This document shows positions 37,856 to 48,047 of a DNA stretch of 64,000 nt, piece after piece. Under the pieces are notes generated by a model, which searched no databases, was not told where the DNA came from, and saw only the letters and a list, made by a program, of their open reading frames with translations. Where the stretch lies: contig JAUMZW010000002.1 in the NCBI GenBank assembly GCA_030527925.1, forward strand, positions 107,725 through 171,724. Reading direction: 5' to 3'. The translations under genes were made by a program, and so were the position numbers. Position 1 is the stretch's first letter; the number at the start of each line of letters is the position of its first letter. This DNA is from Streptococcus sp. (GTDB lineage: Bacteria; Bacillota; Bacilli; Lactobacillales; Streptococcaceae).

Positions 37856-38917
37856 CTAAATTACTATTAATTCTTTAGGGGCAAGGGTTAATACTTCACA
37901 TCCCGTATCCGTGACAAGTAAATCGTCTTCAATACGAACACCATATTTATGATCTAAATATATACCCGGTTCATCTGTAAGGGTCATTCCAGATAAAATT
38001 CGTTCATCTGATTGTCCAAAATACGGAATTTCATGAATATCCAAACCAATTCCGTGGCCAATACCATGTGTGAAAAATTGACCATACCCTGCTTCTTCAA
38101 TAACATCTCTAGCAATCTTATCATAAGAACTACGAGTCATTCCAGCTTTTACTTGATTAATTAAGGCTTGATTACTCTTTAAAACAATATCATAAATTAA
38201 ACGTTCTTCATCACTAACTTCTCCAATATGAATTGTTCTTGTAATATCACTAACATAGTGATTATAATAGCATCCAAAATCCATCGTCAAGCTTTCACCT
38301 GATTTTATAACTTTATCACTCGCGACACCATGTGGCATTGCCGAGCGAAAGCCTGATGCGACTATAAAATCAAATGAAGGACCTGAAGCTCCTAACTGAC
38401 GCATCCTCATATCAAGGAAATTCATTACATCAAGCTCAGTTGTCTGATTTGGTTTGATAAAATCCAAAACATCTAAGAAGGCTTGATCGGATATTTGGCA
38501 AGCTTTTCGAATAATCGCAACTTCTGACTCATCCTTTATCATTCTTAGATTTTCAATAAAATTGATTTGGGCTTCTAAAGATTTAGTTGGAAAAGCATCA
38601 CGAATTTCCTGATAAAAATGGTAGGACACTTCACTATCAAAACCTATCGTATCAATATTATCTAATGTTATGATATTAGATAAACTTTTTAAGTATTCTC
38701 TCGTTTCAACAATATCAAAGTCTTTAACAACATCTTTTGCCATTAGTGTATATCTTGCGTCAGTAAAAAACAATTGTCTATTTTGACTAAGATAAATCAT
38801 TGCAGAACTACCACTAAAACCTGTCAAATAAAAAATATTTTTCAAATTTGTAATAATAACACCTTGGCATTTTGTCTGTTCTAAAGCTTTCAAGGCTCTC
38901 TCTATTCGTTTATTCAT
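37856..38917 (-). CDS. pepP: Xaa-Pro aminopeptidase/dipeptidase (M24B)
   Basis: 353 aa. Removes N-terminal residues next to proline in the cytoplasm. The N-terminal creatinase-like domain (1-125) is followed by the pita-bread metallopeptidase domain with all five ligands visible: [19 protein letters not shown] (two Asp), [14 protein letters not shown] (His), TLTDEPGIY (Glu) and [11 protein letters not shown] (Glu). PepP and PepQ cannot be told apart with certainty; length and the place downstream of uvrA match streptococcal pepP. Start overlaps the uvrA stop by 4 nt. Confidence 0.88.
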   Translation of the reverse strand: MNKRIERALKALEQTKCQGVIITNLKNIFYLTGFSGSSAMIYLSQNRQLFFTDARYTLMAKDVVKDFDIVETREYLKSLSNIITLDNIDTIGFDSEVSYHFYQEIRDAFPTKSLEAQINFIENLRMIKDESEVAIIRKACQISDQAFLDVLDFIKPNQTTELDVMNFLDMRMRQLGASGPSFDFIVASGFRSAMPHGVASDKVIKSGESLTMDFGCYYNHYVSDITRTIHIGEVSDEERLIYDIVLKSNQALINQVKAGMTRSSYDKIARDVIEEAGYGQFFTHGIGHGIGLDIHEIPYFGQSDERILSGMTLTDEPGIYLDHKYGVRIEDDLLVTDTGCEVLTLAPKELIVI

Positions 38918-41754
38918 TCCGACTCCTTAACCTTTAACTTTTCTTTTAAATAGTGACCTGTGTAACTTTCTTTACAAGTTGCAACTTGTTCTGGGGATCC
39001 AGTAGCAATGATTTGTCCACCCCCAATTCCTCCTTCAGGACCTAAATCAATAATATAATCTGCGGTCTTAATCACATCGAGATTATGTTCAATGACTAAA
39101 ACTGTATTTCCATCATCAACAAATCGATCTAAAACTTTTAATAAGCGAGCAATATCATCTGTATGAAGTCCTGTTGTTGGTTCATCTAAGATATATAGGC
39201 TCTTACCAGTCGAACGTTTGTGCAATTCACTGGCTAACTTCATTCTTTGAGCTTCTCCACCAGATAAAGTCGTGGCAGATTGTCCCAACGTAACATATCC
39301 TAACCCTACATCTTGGATGGTTTGCAATTTTCTAGCTATTTTTGGAATGGCAGCAAAAAACACTAAGGCATCATTGACTGTCATATCTAATACTTCTGAA
39401 ATATTTTTTTCTTTATAATGAACTTCCAATGTCTCACTATTGTAACGGGTCCCATGACAAACTTCACATTCAACATATACATCTGGTAAAAAATGCATTT
39501 CAATTTTGATTAAACCATCCCCTGAACAAGCTTCACAACGTCCACCTTTGACATTAAATGAAAAACGTCCTTTTTTATATCCTCTAATTTTTGCCTCATT
39601 AGTTTGTGCAAATAAATCTCTAATATCATCAAAAACTCCGGTATAAGTTGCTGGATTAGAACGAGGAGTACGACCAATTGGACTCTGGTCAATATCAATT
39701 AGACGGTCCACATGTTCTATACCTTTAATCATTTTATGTTTTCCTGGCTTATCAGCGTTTTTAGTTAATTTTTGAGCTACTGCTTTTTTTAAAATACCAT
39801 TAACTAAAGTGGATTTTCCAGACCCAGATACCCCTGTAACTGCAACAAACATCCCGAGCGGAAAATCAACATCAACCTGTTGTAAATTATGTTCACTAGC
39901 ACCTAATATTTGCAAGACCTTACCATTACCTTTACGACGAGTTTCTGGTACTGGAATAAATTTCTTTCCTGATAGATATTGACCTGTAATCGATTTTTTA
40001 TTTTTTAAAACTTGCTTTGGTGTACCTGAGGCAATAATCTCTCCGCCAAAGACACCTGCTCCTGGTCCTACATCAATTAACCAATCAGCTTGCATCATCG
40101 TGTCTTCATCATGTTCAACAACAATAAGGGTATTTCCTAAATCACGCATTTTTTTCAAGCTGTCAATTAATCGGTCATTATCTCGTTGGTGTAAGCCAAT
40201 TGATGGCTCATCCAAAATATACATTACACCTGATAAGTTAGAGCCAATTTGTGTTGCTAAACGAATCCGTTGACTTTCTCCACCTGATAATGTTCCTGCA
40301 GTTCGAGAAAGCGTCAGGTAATTAAGACCAACATTATTCAAAAAGCTTAATCTATCCTTAATTTCCTTTAAAATAGGTCTTGCAATATGACTTTCATTCT
40401 CAGAGAGTGATAAGGTATCAAGGTGAGCAAGATGCTTTTCAATAGATAGTTCCGATACTTCTCCGATATTAAGGCCCTTCTCACCTCCAACCCGAACACA
40501 TAAAGCAAGCTCATTTAAACGATAACCTTTACAAGTTGTACATTCCAACTCATTCATATAAGTACGCATGACATTTCTGGTGTAATCGCTATTGGTTTCA
40601 TGATATCGTCTGCCAACATTGGTGACAACTCCTTCAAAAGGAATATCAATATCACGGACACCACCAAAATCATTCACATAATGAAAATGAAATTCACGTT
40701 CATCTGAACCATACTGTACGAGATTTTGTTCTTGCTCAGACAATTCTTCAAATGGGGTATCCATATCCACTCCAAATTCTGCCATAGCTTGCTCTAATAA
40801 TGAGGGATAATAATTTGATGAAATGGGATTCCAAGGTGCCAAAGCTCCCTCCCTTAGTGTTTTAGACCTATCTGGAATAATCAAATCCAAATCGACCTCC
40901 AAACGACTTCCCAAACCATCACAAGTTTGACACGAGCCAAATGGCGCATTGAATGAAAATAATCTAGGTTCTAATTCAGGTACCGTAAAACCACAAATTG
41001 CACAAGAATAGTGTTCTGAAAACAGTAATTCATTCCCATCCATTGTGTCAATAATAACATAACCATCAGCAAGCCTTAATGCCGCTTCAACAGAATCAAA
41101 CAAACGACTTCTAATACCATCTTTATTAATTAAACGGTCAATAACGATTTCAATATTATGCATTTTACTTTTAGATAATTCCTGAACATCTGAAACATCT
41201 AAAACTTCCCCATCTACTCGAACCCGAACATAGCCATCTCTCTGAACTTTATCAAAAACAGTTTTATGCTGTCCTTTTTTCCGACGTACAATCGGTGCTA
41301 AAATCTGCATTCGTGTTCTCTCAGGTAATCCCAATACCTTATCTACAATTTGCTCAACCGAAGACGCCGTAATTGCCCCATGTCCATTGATACAATAAGG
41401 TGTTCCAACCCTAGCATATAATAAACGCAAATAGTCATTTATCTCCGTAACAGTTCCAACTGTTGATCTAGGATTTTTACTTGTCGTTTTTTGATCAATA
41501 GAAATTGCTGGACTAAGACCATCGATAGAATCAACATCAGGCTTATCCATATTTCCTAAAAATTGCCTAGCATAAGCTGACAAACTTTCAACGTAGCGAC
41601 GCTGTCCCTCAGCATAAATCGTATCAAAAGCTAGACTAGACTTCCCTGAACCAGATAAACCTGTCACAATAACTAATTTATCTCTTGGTATCTCAACATC
41701 GATATTTTTTAAATTATGGGTTCTAGCACCATGTATAATTAACTTATCCTGCAT
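38914..41754 (-). CDS. uvrA: Excinuclease ABC subunit A
   Basis: About 946 aa. Damage-recognition ATPase of nucleotide excision repair. Seen: Walker [10 protein letters not shown] (about 31), zinc-finger Cys pairs CAIC..F and CQTC, signature [12 protein letters not shown], a second Walker [10 protein letters not shown] (about 635), a second zinc module [17 protein letters not shown] and [12 protein letters not shown]. The start at 41754 ([10 protein letters not shown]) has GAGGG 7 nt upstream; the TTG 12 nt earlier is less likely. First gene of the uvrA-pepP-comEB string and divergent from corA. No clear LexA/HdiR box was recognised upstream. Confidence 0.97.
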   Translation of the reverse strand: MQDKLIIHGARTHNLKNIDVEIPRDKLVIVTGLSGSGKSSLAFDTIYAEGQRRYVESLSAYARQFLGNMDKPDVDSIDGLSPAISIDQKTTSKNPRSTVGTVTEINDYLRLLYARVGTPYCINGHGAITASSVEQIVDKVLGLPERTRMQILAPIVRRKKGQHKTVFDKVQRDGYVRVRVDGEVLDVSDVQELSKSKMHNIEIVIDRLINKDGIRSRLFDSVEAALRLADGYVIIDTMDGNELLFSEHYSCAICGFTVPELEPRLFSFNAPFGSCQTCDGLGSRLEVDLDLIIPDRSKTLREGALAPWNPISSNYYPSLLEQAMAEFGVDMDTPFEELSEQEQNLVQYGSDEREFHFHYVNDFGGVRDIDIPFEGVVTNVGRRYHETNSDYTRNVMRTYMNELECTTCKGYRLNELALCVRVGGEKGLNIGEVSELSIEKHLAHLDTLSLSENESHIARPILKEIKDRLSFLNNVGLNYLTLSRTAGTLSGGESQRIRLATQIGSNLSGVMYILDEPSIGLHQRDNDRLIDSLKKMRDLGNTLIVVEHDEDTMMQADWLIDVGPGAGVFGGEIIASGTPKQVLKNKKSITGQYLSGKKFIPVPETRRKGNGKVLQILGASEHNLQQVDVDFPLGMFVAVTGVSGSGKSTLVNGILKKAVAQKLTKNADKPGKHKMIKGIEHVDRLIDIDQSPIGRTPRSNPATYTGVFDDIRDLFAQTNEAKIRGYKKGRFSFNVKGGRCEACSGDGLIKIEMHFLPDVYVECEVCHGTRYNSETLEVHYKEKNISEVLDMTVNDALVFFAAIPKIARKLQTIQDVGLGYVTLGQSATTLSGGEAQRMKLASELHKRSTGKSLYILDEPTTGLHTDDIARLLKVLDRFVDDGNTVLVIEHNLDVIKTADYIIDLGPEGGIGGGQIIATGSPEQVATCKESYTGHYLKEKLKVKESE

Positions 41755-41886
41755 CTTTTCCCTCAAAATACTTCTTTAAATGTATGACTTTCATTATATC
41801 AAAATTTATCAAAAAAGAATCTCCAAAAATATTATAAAATATAGTATAATAGAGTGTATTTGCAGATAAGTAAAAGGAGGATTATC

Positions 41887-42831
41887 ATGAAACAAACGTT
41901 TCTTTCAACCGCTTTAGAATTTAAAGAAATCGAAAGATTTGAGCCTGGAGCTTGGATTAACCTCATTAACCCAACACAGGAAGAGTCCTCCGTACTCGCT
42001 GACCAATTTGGTATTGATATTAGCGACCTTAGAGCCCCACTCGATATTGAAGAAACTTCACGTATTTCGGTTGAAGATAACTATACTCTCATTATCGTAG
42101 ACGTTCCAACTTATGAGGAGAGAAATAATAAAAGCTACTATGTTACGATTCCCTTGGGTATTATCGTAACAGATCAAGTCGTCATCACAACCTGTCTAGA
42201 ACAATTAAATCTATTTGATAATTTCTACAATAGACGTATCCGAAATTTCTATACTTTTATGAAAACACGATTTGTTTTCCAGATATTGTATCGAAACGCT
42301 GAGCTTTTCTTATCAGCCTTAAGAACTATTGACCGTCAAAGTGATAAAATCGAAGCACAACTAGAAAGTGCAACACGAAATGAACAACTCATCGACATGA
42401 TGGAATTAGAAAAATCTATCGTCTATTTAAAAGCTTCTCTAAAATTTAATGAACGTATAGTTAAAAAACTCTCCAGCAGTACAAGTAGTTTAAAAAAATA
42501 CGTGGAAGATGAAGACTTACTTGAAGATACTTTAATTGAAACACAACAGGCTATTGAGATGGCAGGCATCTATGAAAATGTCTTAAACGCTATGACTGAG
42601 ACGACAGCTTCTATTATTTCCAATAACCAGAATACGATTATGAAGACCCTTGCATTAATGACAATGGCTCTTGACATTCCGACAGTTATTTTTTCAGCAT
42701 ATGGAATGAACTTCCAAAATAACTGGATGCCTCTAAACTCACTACCACATGCTTTCTGGTATATTATTTCTATTGCAGCAGTATTAAGTGCTTTTGTTGT
42801 TGTATACTTTATTAGAAAAAAATGGTTTTAA
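41887..42831 (+). CDS. corA: CorA-family magnesium/divalent cation transporter
   Basis: 314 aa. Cytoplasmic N-terminal domain (1-250) with long helices, then two C-terminal membrane segments; the pore signature reads AYGMNFQNNWMP, the classical GMN motif. Such proteins form pentameric Mg2+ or Co2+ channels. The start at 41887 has AAGGAGG 8 nt upstream; the further open codons upstream overlap this site. No M-box leader was recognised. It is followed 22 nt later by a DUF1129 gene, probably the same transcript. Confidence 0.92.
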   Translation: MKQTFLSTALEFKEIERFEPGAWINLINPTQEESSVLADQFGIDISDLRAPLDIEETSRISVEDNYTLIIVDVPTYEERNNKSYYVTIPLGIIVTDQVVITTCLEQLNLFDNFYNRRIRNFYTFMKTRFVFQILYRNAELFLSALRTIDRQSDKIEAQLESATRNEQLIDMMELEKSIVYLKASLKFNERIVKKLSSSTSSLKKYVEDEDLLEDTLIETQQAIEMAGIYENVLNAMTETTASIISNNQNTIMKTLALMTMALDIPTVIFSAYGMNFQNNWMPLNSLPHAFWYIISIAAVLSAFVVVYFIRKKWF

Positions 42832-42853
42832 TTTCAATTGAAAAGGAAGATAT

Positions 42854-43525
42854 ATGAACTTAGATAACATCACTAAAAAAAACAAAGAATTTATCCACAT
42901 CGCTACACACCAACTTATAAAAGATGGCAAATCAGATGAAGAAATCAAAGAAATTCTTCAAACTGTTATCCCAGATATACTTGATAACCAACATAAAGGA
43001 ATTACTGCCCGCTCTTTCTTAGGAGCTCCAACCCAATGGGCAGCTAGTTTTTCAAAATCCAAATCTGACACAAACACTACACAAGAAATTAAAAATACTA
43101 ATCCATGGCTAATGTGGTTGGATACATCTTTGGTCTTTATGGGACTTATTGCTTTATTAAATGGTATCATGACCTTATTTGACACGAAAACAAGTACTGT
43201 TACCGGAATTACAACACTTTTTATCTTAAGTTTTAGTGGTGGTGCTGCTATCTATATCATGTACTATTATATCTATCGTCATATGGGTAAACCTAAATCT
43301 GAACGTCCAAATCTCATTAAAAACACGATTATTGTTGCCATATCTATGATTGTATGGGTATTACTATCAACATTTAGTCAGTTACTACCAAAAACTATAA
43401 ACCCTCAAGTCCCTGCGCTTTTATTGATTGTAATCGGTGCAATTTCATTTGGTCTAAAATTCTATTTACAAAAAAAATACAATATACTAAGTGCATTATC
43501 ACCACAACGTCCAACACAAAACTAA
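42854..43525 (+). CDS. DUF1129 family membrane protein
   Basis: 223 aa. The N-terminal KKNKEFIHIATHQLIKDGKSDEEIKEIL region (soluble helix pair) and four to five following membrane segments (about 97-118, 125-150, 165-187, 193-212) match DUF1129, a streptococcal/lactococcal family usually found beside corA. Function unknown; the constant pairing suggests a link with cation transport (inference). AAGGAAG lies upstream of the ATG. Confidence 0.88.
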   Translation: MNLDNITKKNKEFIHIATHQLIKDGKSDEEIKEILQTVIPDILDNQHKGITARSFLGAPTQWAASFSKSKSDTNTTQEIKNTNPWLMWLDTSLVFMGLIALLNGIMTLFDTKTSTVTGITTLFILSFSGGAAIYIMYYYIYRHMGKPKSERPNLIKNTIIVAISMIVWVLLSTFSQLLPKTINPQVPALLLIVIGAISFGLKFYLQKKYNILSALSPQRPTQN

Positions 43526-43530
43526 ATAGT

Positions 43531-43575
43531 AAAAAAGCTTGTTTAACTCAGATGACAGTTAAATAAGCCTTTTTT
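43531..43575 (+). terminator. Terminator after the corA-DUF1129 unit
   Basis: AAAAAAGCTTGTTTAACT pairs with AGTTAAATAAGCCTTTTTT, 5 nt after the stop, ending in six T. Confidence 0.85.
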
Positions 43576-43576
43576 A

Positions 43577-44060
43577 TTGTTTAGTAAAATTTAGATTGTC
43601 ATTAGAAAAGTCTTGCCAATCTACTCTTTCACAATGAAGTAATAGATTCATAAAGGTTTTGGACTTTGTTCAGATACCCTAAAAAGCTTGATTTTATAAC
43701 TTAATAAACTCTACTGAGTGTTTACACAAAATTATTGACAGAATGAATTTTTCATGTTGAGAAAAATAAAATATACTAAAATTTACTACTAAAAGTGTTC
43801 AAAATTCTTTTTAGGTTAAGTTCTTTAATTATAATTTAAGAATATTTTATTTCAGAAGTTTATAAGTTTATTTACGAGCTTCCCATACTAAACAAGATGA
43901 ATATTATTAAATCCACCAGACACCTATAGAAGTTACTACTTCTACATTTTATAGACGTCCACTTAAAACTCATTATTTATTTTCTTTAGATTTAATTATC
44001 CAACTTATTAGATCGTTTAAAATATTTTGTGTATATAAAAAAGATTAAGTCCTTTTAATA
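43577..44060. other. Gene-free AT-rich interval
   Basis: No open reading frame with a ribosome site is visible on either strand over about 480 nt. The piece TTTACACAAAATTATTGACA (43719-43738 region) resembles ends of IS256-like elements, which may mean that an insertion sequence once stood here; nothing else of one is recognisable. I see no convincing small RNA signature. Confidence 0.4.
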
Positions 44061-44095
44061 AAAAAAGACCAAAGAAAAAACTTTGATCTCTTTTT
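44061..44095 (-). terminator. Terminator of the rpsF-ssb-rpsR operon
   Basis: GATCAAAG / CTTTGGTC stem with A-rich and T-rich flanks, directly after the rpsR stop. Confidence 0.8.
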
Positions 44096-44096
44096 A

Positions 44097-44336
44097 TTAA
44101 TCTTCGTTAACGAATGGCATAAGTGCCATAACACGAGCACGTTTAATTGCTGTTGTTACTTTACGTTGGTTTTTAGCTGAAGTTCCTGTTACACGACGTG
44201 GTAAAATTTTTCCACGTTCTGAAACGAAACGGCTAAGAAGTTCTGTATCTTTGTAATCAACATATTCAATTTTATTAGCTGCGATATAATCAACTTTTTT
44301 ACGGCGTTTGAATCCGCCACGACGTTGTTGAACCAT
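44097..44336 (-). CDS. rpsR: 30S ribosomal protein S18
   Basis: 79 aa, basic: [26 protein letters not shown], then [44 protein letters not shown], the complete S18 fold. Pairs with S6 in the small subunit platform. Last gene of rpsF-ssb-rpsR. No zinc-binding Cys set is seen, so it is the zinc-free form. Confidence 0.98.
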   Translation of the reverse strand: MVQQRRGGFKRRKKVDYIAANKIEYVDYKDTELLSRFVSERGKILPRRVTGTSAKNQRKVTTAIKRARVMALMPFVNED

Positions 44337-44394
44337 GTAATTTTCTCCTTTATAGTCTTATTTGTTTTCCTAGTGAAAACTGTCTAAACATTGT

Positions 44395-44898
44395 TTAGAA
44401 TGGAAGGTCATCATCTGAAATGTCCATTGGATTTGAATTCCCAAATGGACTTGACTCTTCTCTAGCAAAATTTGGTGTTTGTTGTGAAGGCTGACTGTTA
44501 AAACTATCAGTACCATCTGAGTATCCAAATGATGTTTGTCCACCACCGAATCCACCCGTTGAATTTCCTTCACGCGTAGCACGACTTTCCAATATTTGGA
44601 AATTTTCAGCAATAACTTCTGTTACATAAACACGTTGACCTTGTTGATTCTCATAATTACGTGTTTGAATACGACCTGTAATCCCAATTAAAGCTCCTTT
44701 TTTAGCCCAATTAGATAAGTTTTCAGCCTGTTGACGCCAAATGACACAATTAATGAAGTCAGCTTCACGTTCTCCAGATTGATTCTTAAAATTACGGTTA
44801 ACTGCCAAAGTAAAAGTAGCAACCGCTTGATTAGTTGGTGTGTAACGAAGTTCTGCGTCACGGGTCATGCGACCGACAAGTACTACATTATTAATCAT
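44395..44898 (-). CDS. ssb: Single-stranded DNA-binding protein
   Basis: 167 aa. OB fold at 1-108 ([49 protein letters not shown]), a Gly/Ser/Gln-rich linker, and the acidic tip DISDDDLPF that contacts repair and replication partners. Lies between rpsF and rpsR, as in most Firmicutes. 11 nt after rpsF. Confidence 0.97.
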   Translation of the reverse strand: MINNVVLVGRMTRDAELRYTPTNQAVATFTLAVNRNFKNQSGEREADFINCVIWRQQAENLSNWAKKGALIGITGRIQTRNYENQQGQRVYVTEVIAENFQILESRATREGNSTGGFGGGQTSFGYSDGTDSFNSQPSQQTPNFAREESSPFGNSNPMDISDDDLPF

Positions 44899-44909
44899 AA
44901 ACTACCTTC

Positions 44910-45200
44910 TTATGCGTCTATTTTAACAATCATATGACGAAGAATGTCTAAATTGATTTTTGAAAGACGGTCAAACTCATTAAGAGCTACTGCATCTTCA
45001 GCTTCAACTGTTACGATATGGTAAAGTCCTTCACGGAAATCTTTGATTTCATATGCAAGACGACGTTTTTCCCAATCTTTTGATTCAACAACAGTTGCAC
45101 CGTTGTCAGTTAAGATAGAATCAAAACGTGCTACCAAAGCGTTTTTTGCTTCTTCTTCAATGTTTGGACGAATGATATAAAGAATTTCGTATTTAGCCAT
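44910..45200 (-). CDS. rpsF: 30S ribosomal protein S6
   Basis: 96 aa: [23 protein letters not shown], then [14 protein letters not shown] [19 protein letters not shown] and [14 protein letters not shown]. Complete S6. First gene of the operon, with AAGGAGG before the ATG and a folded leader plus consensus-like promoter upstream. Confidence 0.98.
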   Translation of the reverse strand: MAKYEILYIIRPNIEEEAKNALVARFDSILTDNGATVVESKDWEKRRLAYEIKDFREGLYHIVTVEAEDAVALNEFDRLSKINLDILRHMIVKIDA

Positions 45201-45269
45201 TGATATTTCCTCCTTTTGGTCTAGTGACTCATAGCCTATCTATGAGTAAGTGAGGTATGCTCACAAGAC
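45201..45269 (-). promoter_or_regulatory. Folded leader of the rpsF operon
   Basis: The leader RNA can form a three-way arrangement: outer GTCT/AGAC (45219-45222 with 45266-45269), hairpin GTGAG/CTCAC (45250-45264) and hairpin ACTCATAG/CTATGAGT (45227-45247), just before the ribosome site. Many S6 operons are feedback-regulated by S6-S18 through a leader; the usual CCG bulge is not evident here, so the link is only a suggestion. Confidence 0.45.
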
Positions 45270-45272
45270 TAA

Positions 45273-45301
45273 ATTATACTAGATTTTAAAAGATTATGCA
45301 A
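45273..45301 (-). promoter_or_regulatory. Promoter of the rpsF operon
   Basis: Minus-strand TTGCAT, 17-nt spacer, TATAAT, beginning transcription right at the folded leader. Confidence 0.7.
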
Positions 45302-45362
45302 GGAATATCTCAGTCAATCTTTGATTTTTATTTTTTTGGTCTTCTTTGCTACAATAAATAGT

Positions 45363-46466
45363 ATGATTAACTTTGAAGACTATGGTATCCAAATGTGGAA
45401 CCAAGAAAAAATTATATCTTTTAGACATACCTTATTAGCCTGGTACGACCAAGAAAAAAGAGACCTACCTTGGCGTAGGACAACTAATCCCTACTGTATC
45501 TGGATTTCAGAAATTATGCTACAACAAACTCAGGTAAAAACGGTTATCCCCTACTACAAACGGTTTTTAGAGACTTTTCCCACCCTTTTAGATCTTGCTG
45601 AAGCCAAGGAAGAAGAACTTTTGAAAGTTTGGGAAGGTCTTGGTTATTATTCTAGAGTTCGCAACATGCAAATTGCTGCTAGACAGATAAAGGATAACTT
45701 TGGCGGAAAATTCCCTGAAAACCATGACGATATTCTAAGTTTACAAGGTATTGGTCCTTATACCGCTGGTGCTATTGCTAGTATCGCTTTTAATCTCCCT
45801 ACTCCTGCCGTTGATGGAAATGTTATGCGGGTCATGGCAAGACTATTTGAGGTCAACTATGATATTGGAGATCCTAAGAATCGGAAAATTTTCCAAGCCA
45901 TTATGGAAGTTCTTATAGACCCTGTAAGACCTGGCGATTTTAACCAGGCTCTTATGGATTTAGGAACAGATATCGAGTCAGCTAAAACGCCTAGACCTGA
46001 TGAGAGCCCTATCCGTTATTTTAGCGGAGCTTATCTCCATGGTACCATGGATAAATACCCTATTAAAAAGCCTAAGAGAAAACCTAAACCATTGTCTATC
46101 GCCTTTTTTATTATTGAAAATGAAAAGGGAGAATTCCTGCTCCAAAAAAACACACAAGCAAGATTATTAGGTGGTTTTTGGACCTTTCCATTACTCGAAG
46201 AAAAAACTTCTAAAAGTGCGACTAAAAAGGCTTTTCAAGACATCTATTCAAAAGAAATAAGTTGGCAAAAAATGGAAGTTCCAACTATCACACATATCTT
46301 TAGCCACCAAAGATGGAATATTACCATTTACAAAGGCAACCTTAAGCAAGCCAGCATAGCTGAAACGGATACTCTCAAATGGGTGGCTCACAACGACTTT
46401 CATCACTTCCCTTTTGCAACCCCACAAAAAAAAGTAATAGAACAATACTTTAAAACCATAAACTAA
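45363..46466 (+). CDS. mutY: A/G-specific adenine glycosylase MutY (lacking Fe-S cysteines)
   Basis: 367 aa. Removes adenine opposite 8-oxoguanine. Seen: LPWRRTTNPYCIWISEIMLQQTQV (catalytic Glu), WEGLGYYSRVRNMQ, the helix-hairpin-helix LQGIGPYTAGAIASIAF and AVDGNVMRV (catalytic Asp). The region after LMDLGTDIESAKTPRPDESP, where the C-x6-C-x2-C-x5-C iron-sulfur loop normally lies, contains no Cys. The C-terminal Nudix-like domain (about 235-367) has FLLQKN, GGFWTFPLLE and HIFSHQRW, the 8-oxoG-reading part. The start at 45363 (MINFEDYGIQMW) matches streptococcal homologues; the ribosome site is weak. Confidence 0.94.
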   Translation: MINFEDYGIQMWNQEKIISFRHTLLAWYDQEKRDLPWRRTTNPYCIWISEIMLQQTQVKTVIPYYKRFLETFPTLLDLAEAKEEELLKVWEGLGYYSRVRNMQIAARQIKDNFGGKFPENHDDILSLQGIGPYTAGAIASIAFNLPTPAVDGNVMRVMARLFEVNYDIGDPKNRKIFQAIMEVLIDPVRPGDFNQALMDLGTDIESAKTPRPDESPIRYFSGAYLHGTMDKYPIKKPKRKPKPLSIAFFIIENEKGEFLLQKNTQARLLGGFWTFPLLEEKTSKSATKKAFQDIYSKEISWQKMEVPTITHIFSHQRWNITIYKGNLKQASIAETDTLKWVAHNDFHHFPFATPQKKVIEQYFKTIN

Positions 46467-46469
46467 CAA

Positions 46470-46499
46470 AAAACCTTCCTAAATCCTAGGAAGGTTTTC
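46470..46499. terminator. Terminator after mutY, facing the small membrane ORF
   Basis: AAAACCTTCCTA / TAGGAAGGTTTT with a 5-nt loop and A/T runs on both sides, right after the mutY stop and right after the stop of the minus-strand 57-aa ORF. Confidence 0.85.
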
Positions 46500-46502
46500 T
46501 GT

Positions 46503-46676
46503 TTATTTATATAATCTTATCAAGTTAATACATACAAGCAATGTAAAAATAAGCAATCCAACTAGAGCAAAGATTGAACGCCATAACTCATGAGAATCTC
46601 GTAAAACATTTATTGCAACAATGCAAAAACCAAGACCAACAAATAGTGATATTAAATTACCTACTTTAGTCATCAT
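46503..46676 (-). CDS. Small two-helix membrane protein (57 aa)
   Basis: The minus strand encodes MMTKVGNLISLFVGLGFCIV...LIRLYK, 57 aa, with AAGGAG placed 5-8 nt before the two adjacent ATG codons. Two hydrophobic segments (about 8-25 and 35-54) flank a short polar loop (LRDSHELWRS). A terminator shared with mutY follows the stop by 4 nt, and a trxA terminator precedes it. Good ribosome site, helical pattern and terminator support a real gene. No family recognised; function unknown. Confidence 0.6.
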   Translation of the reverse strand: MMTKVGNLISLFVGLGFCIVAINVLRDSHELWRSIFALVGLLIFTLLVCINLIRLYK

Positions 46677-46743
46677 TTTTCTCCTTTTGAGTATCTTGTT
46701 AAGATAATAGCATTCAAAGCACTAAAAGTAAAGCGTTTACACT

Positions 46744-46802
46744 ATTTTTTTAAAAAAGTTCCACTCAAGAACTTTAACTTACCGTTTAAGATCTAAGTGG
46801 AA
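46744..46802 (-). terminator. Terminator after trxA
   Basis: The stem TTCCACT (46759-46765) / AGTGGAA (46796-46802) with a long loop, followed on the minus strand by a T-run (CTTTTTT). It lies 11 nt after the trxA stop. Confidence 0.6.
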
Positions 46803-46813
46803 TAATCTCTTTC

Positions 46814-47125
46814 TTACAGACCTGCAATAATTGATTTAATTTGATCTTTTGTGTGAACCCCTGCAACTTGTTTCACCACTTCACCATCTTTTTTGAAAAG
46901 AAGTGTTGGTATACTCATGATACCAAATTTTTGTGCTGTTTCAGGATTAGCATCAACGTCAACTTTAACAATTTTTAATTCATCTTCACTTAATTCTTCT
47001 GACAATTGGTCAAGAATTGGTGCTTGCATTAGACAAGGACCACACCATGTTGCCCAGAAATCAACAAGAACAAGACCTTGACTTGTTTCTGATTCAAATG
47101 TTTCATCTGTAATATTTTTTGCCAT
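46814..47125 (-). CDS. trxA: Thioredoxin
   Basis: 103 aa. Cytoplasmic dithiol-disulfide carrier. Active site WATWCGPCLMQAP (about 25-37), buried Asp in VLVDFWA, cis-Pro in MSIPTLLFKK (about 72) and a C-terminal IKSIIAGL helix. Complete. It lies downstream of mutS2 and the broken hydrolase gene, with its own GGAG ribosome site. Confidence 0.97.
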   Translation of the reverse strand: MAKNITDETFESETSQGLVLVDFWATWCGPCLMQAPILDQLSEELSEDELKIVKVDVDANPETAQKFGIMSIPTLLFKKDGEVVKQVAGVHTKDQIKSIIAGL

Positions 47126-47210
47126 ATTGATTCTCCATTCATTATTATAAAGTTATTGTAAAGAATTATTTTCTATTACGCAACTATTTGCTACCATTTT
47201 TAAAAAGGAC

Positions 47211-48047
47211 TTATTTTTCCCATAAAAAATTAATGATTACCTTATTGACTTCAGGATTTTCATGTAATTGACTATGTTGAGAAAGACTTCCCTTAACTTT
47301 TATCTCCTGATACCATTTGCTCTTATCCTTCACTAAAAATCTTAAAGATTTTGATGAATTATTTAAAACACGACCGTCAGACTCGTTCTTATAATTACCA
47401 TAAATATATAAAACTGATAGACGATTTTTAGGTAGATTTTCTCGTAATGAGAGTAACTCTTGATAAATCTTAGAAGTTTGATTGGGTTAACCTGTTTTAG
47501 GATTAATACGGGTATCTTTTGGTTCATTAAATCCCATAATTCCATTAACATGATTTCCTATTGATACCACTTTTTTAACTGACACATTATTATGGGACTT
47601 TAAACTTTCCCTTATATAATTCCAAATTGACAGATTTCCCATTGAATGTCCTACCATATTAACAGAGTCTATTTGATAATTTTGATTTAAAAACGTCATT
47701 AAAGATTGAGTGTAAAACGACACCTTACTAGGATGCGTATTATCTTTAAATTCTACTTTAATGATTGGATTATTTCCCTTTTTTGACAAGTCTCCTATCA
47801 TGGTTACTTTGCTTGGAGGACTTACCTTAGCAAGTACAATTCTAGTCGTTACACCCGCTTGTCTAAAAGCTTCTGTCATATGTTCTTCTGATTTAGAGTT
47901 AGCACCATAACCATGAAAAAATAGCGTTGGTCGATAACTTTGCATATATTACTTTGTCAATAATTTTTTTGTAATAATTAAACAAATACTAAAACTAATA
48001 ACTATAAAACAGATTAAAATAATAAATAATTTAAAGCGTATTTTCAT
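47211..48047 (-). pseudogene. DUF915-like alpha/beta hydrolase, broken by two in-frame stops
   Basis: One continuous frame of 279 codons: an N-terminal membrane helix ([20 protein letters not shown], codons 1-32), a TAA at codon 33 (47949-47951), then the hydrolase with FFHGYGANS and nucleophile motif GHSMGN, a second TAA at codon 187 (47487-47489), and a final 90-codon part (NRLSVLYIYGNYKNESDGRV, SQHSQLHENPEVNKVIINFL) holding the predicted catalytic Asp and His region. No frameshift is needed. The first ATG overlaps the mutS2 stop (ATGA), so the gene was translated with mutS2. Intact relatives are membrane-attached or secreted hydrolases of unknown substrate. A protein starting at the internal ATG 47945 would lack signal and C-terminus. 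Confidence 0.8.
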
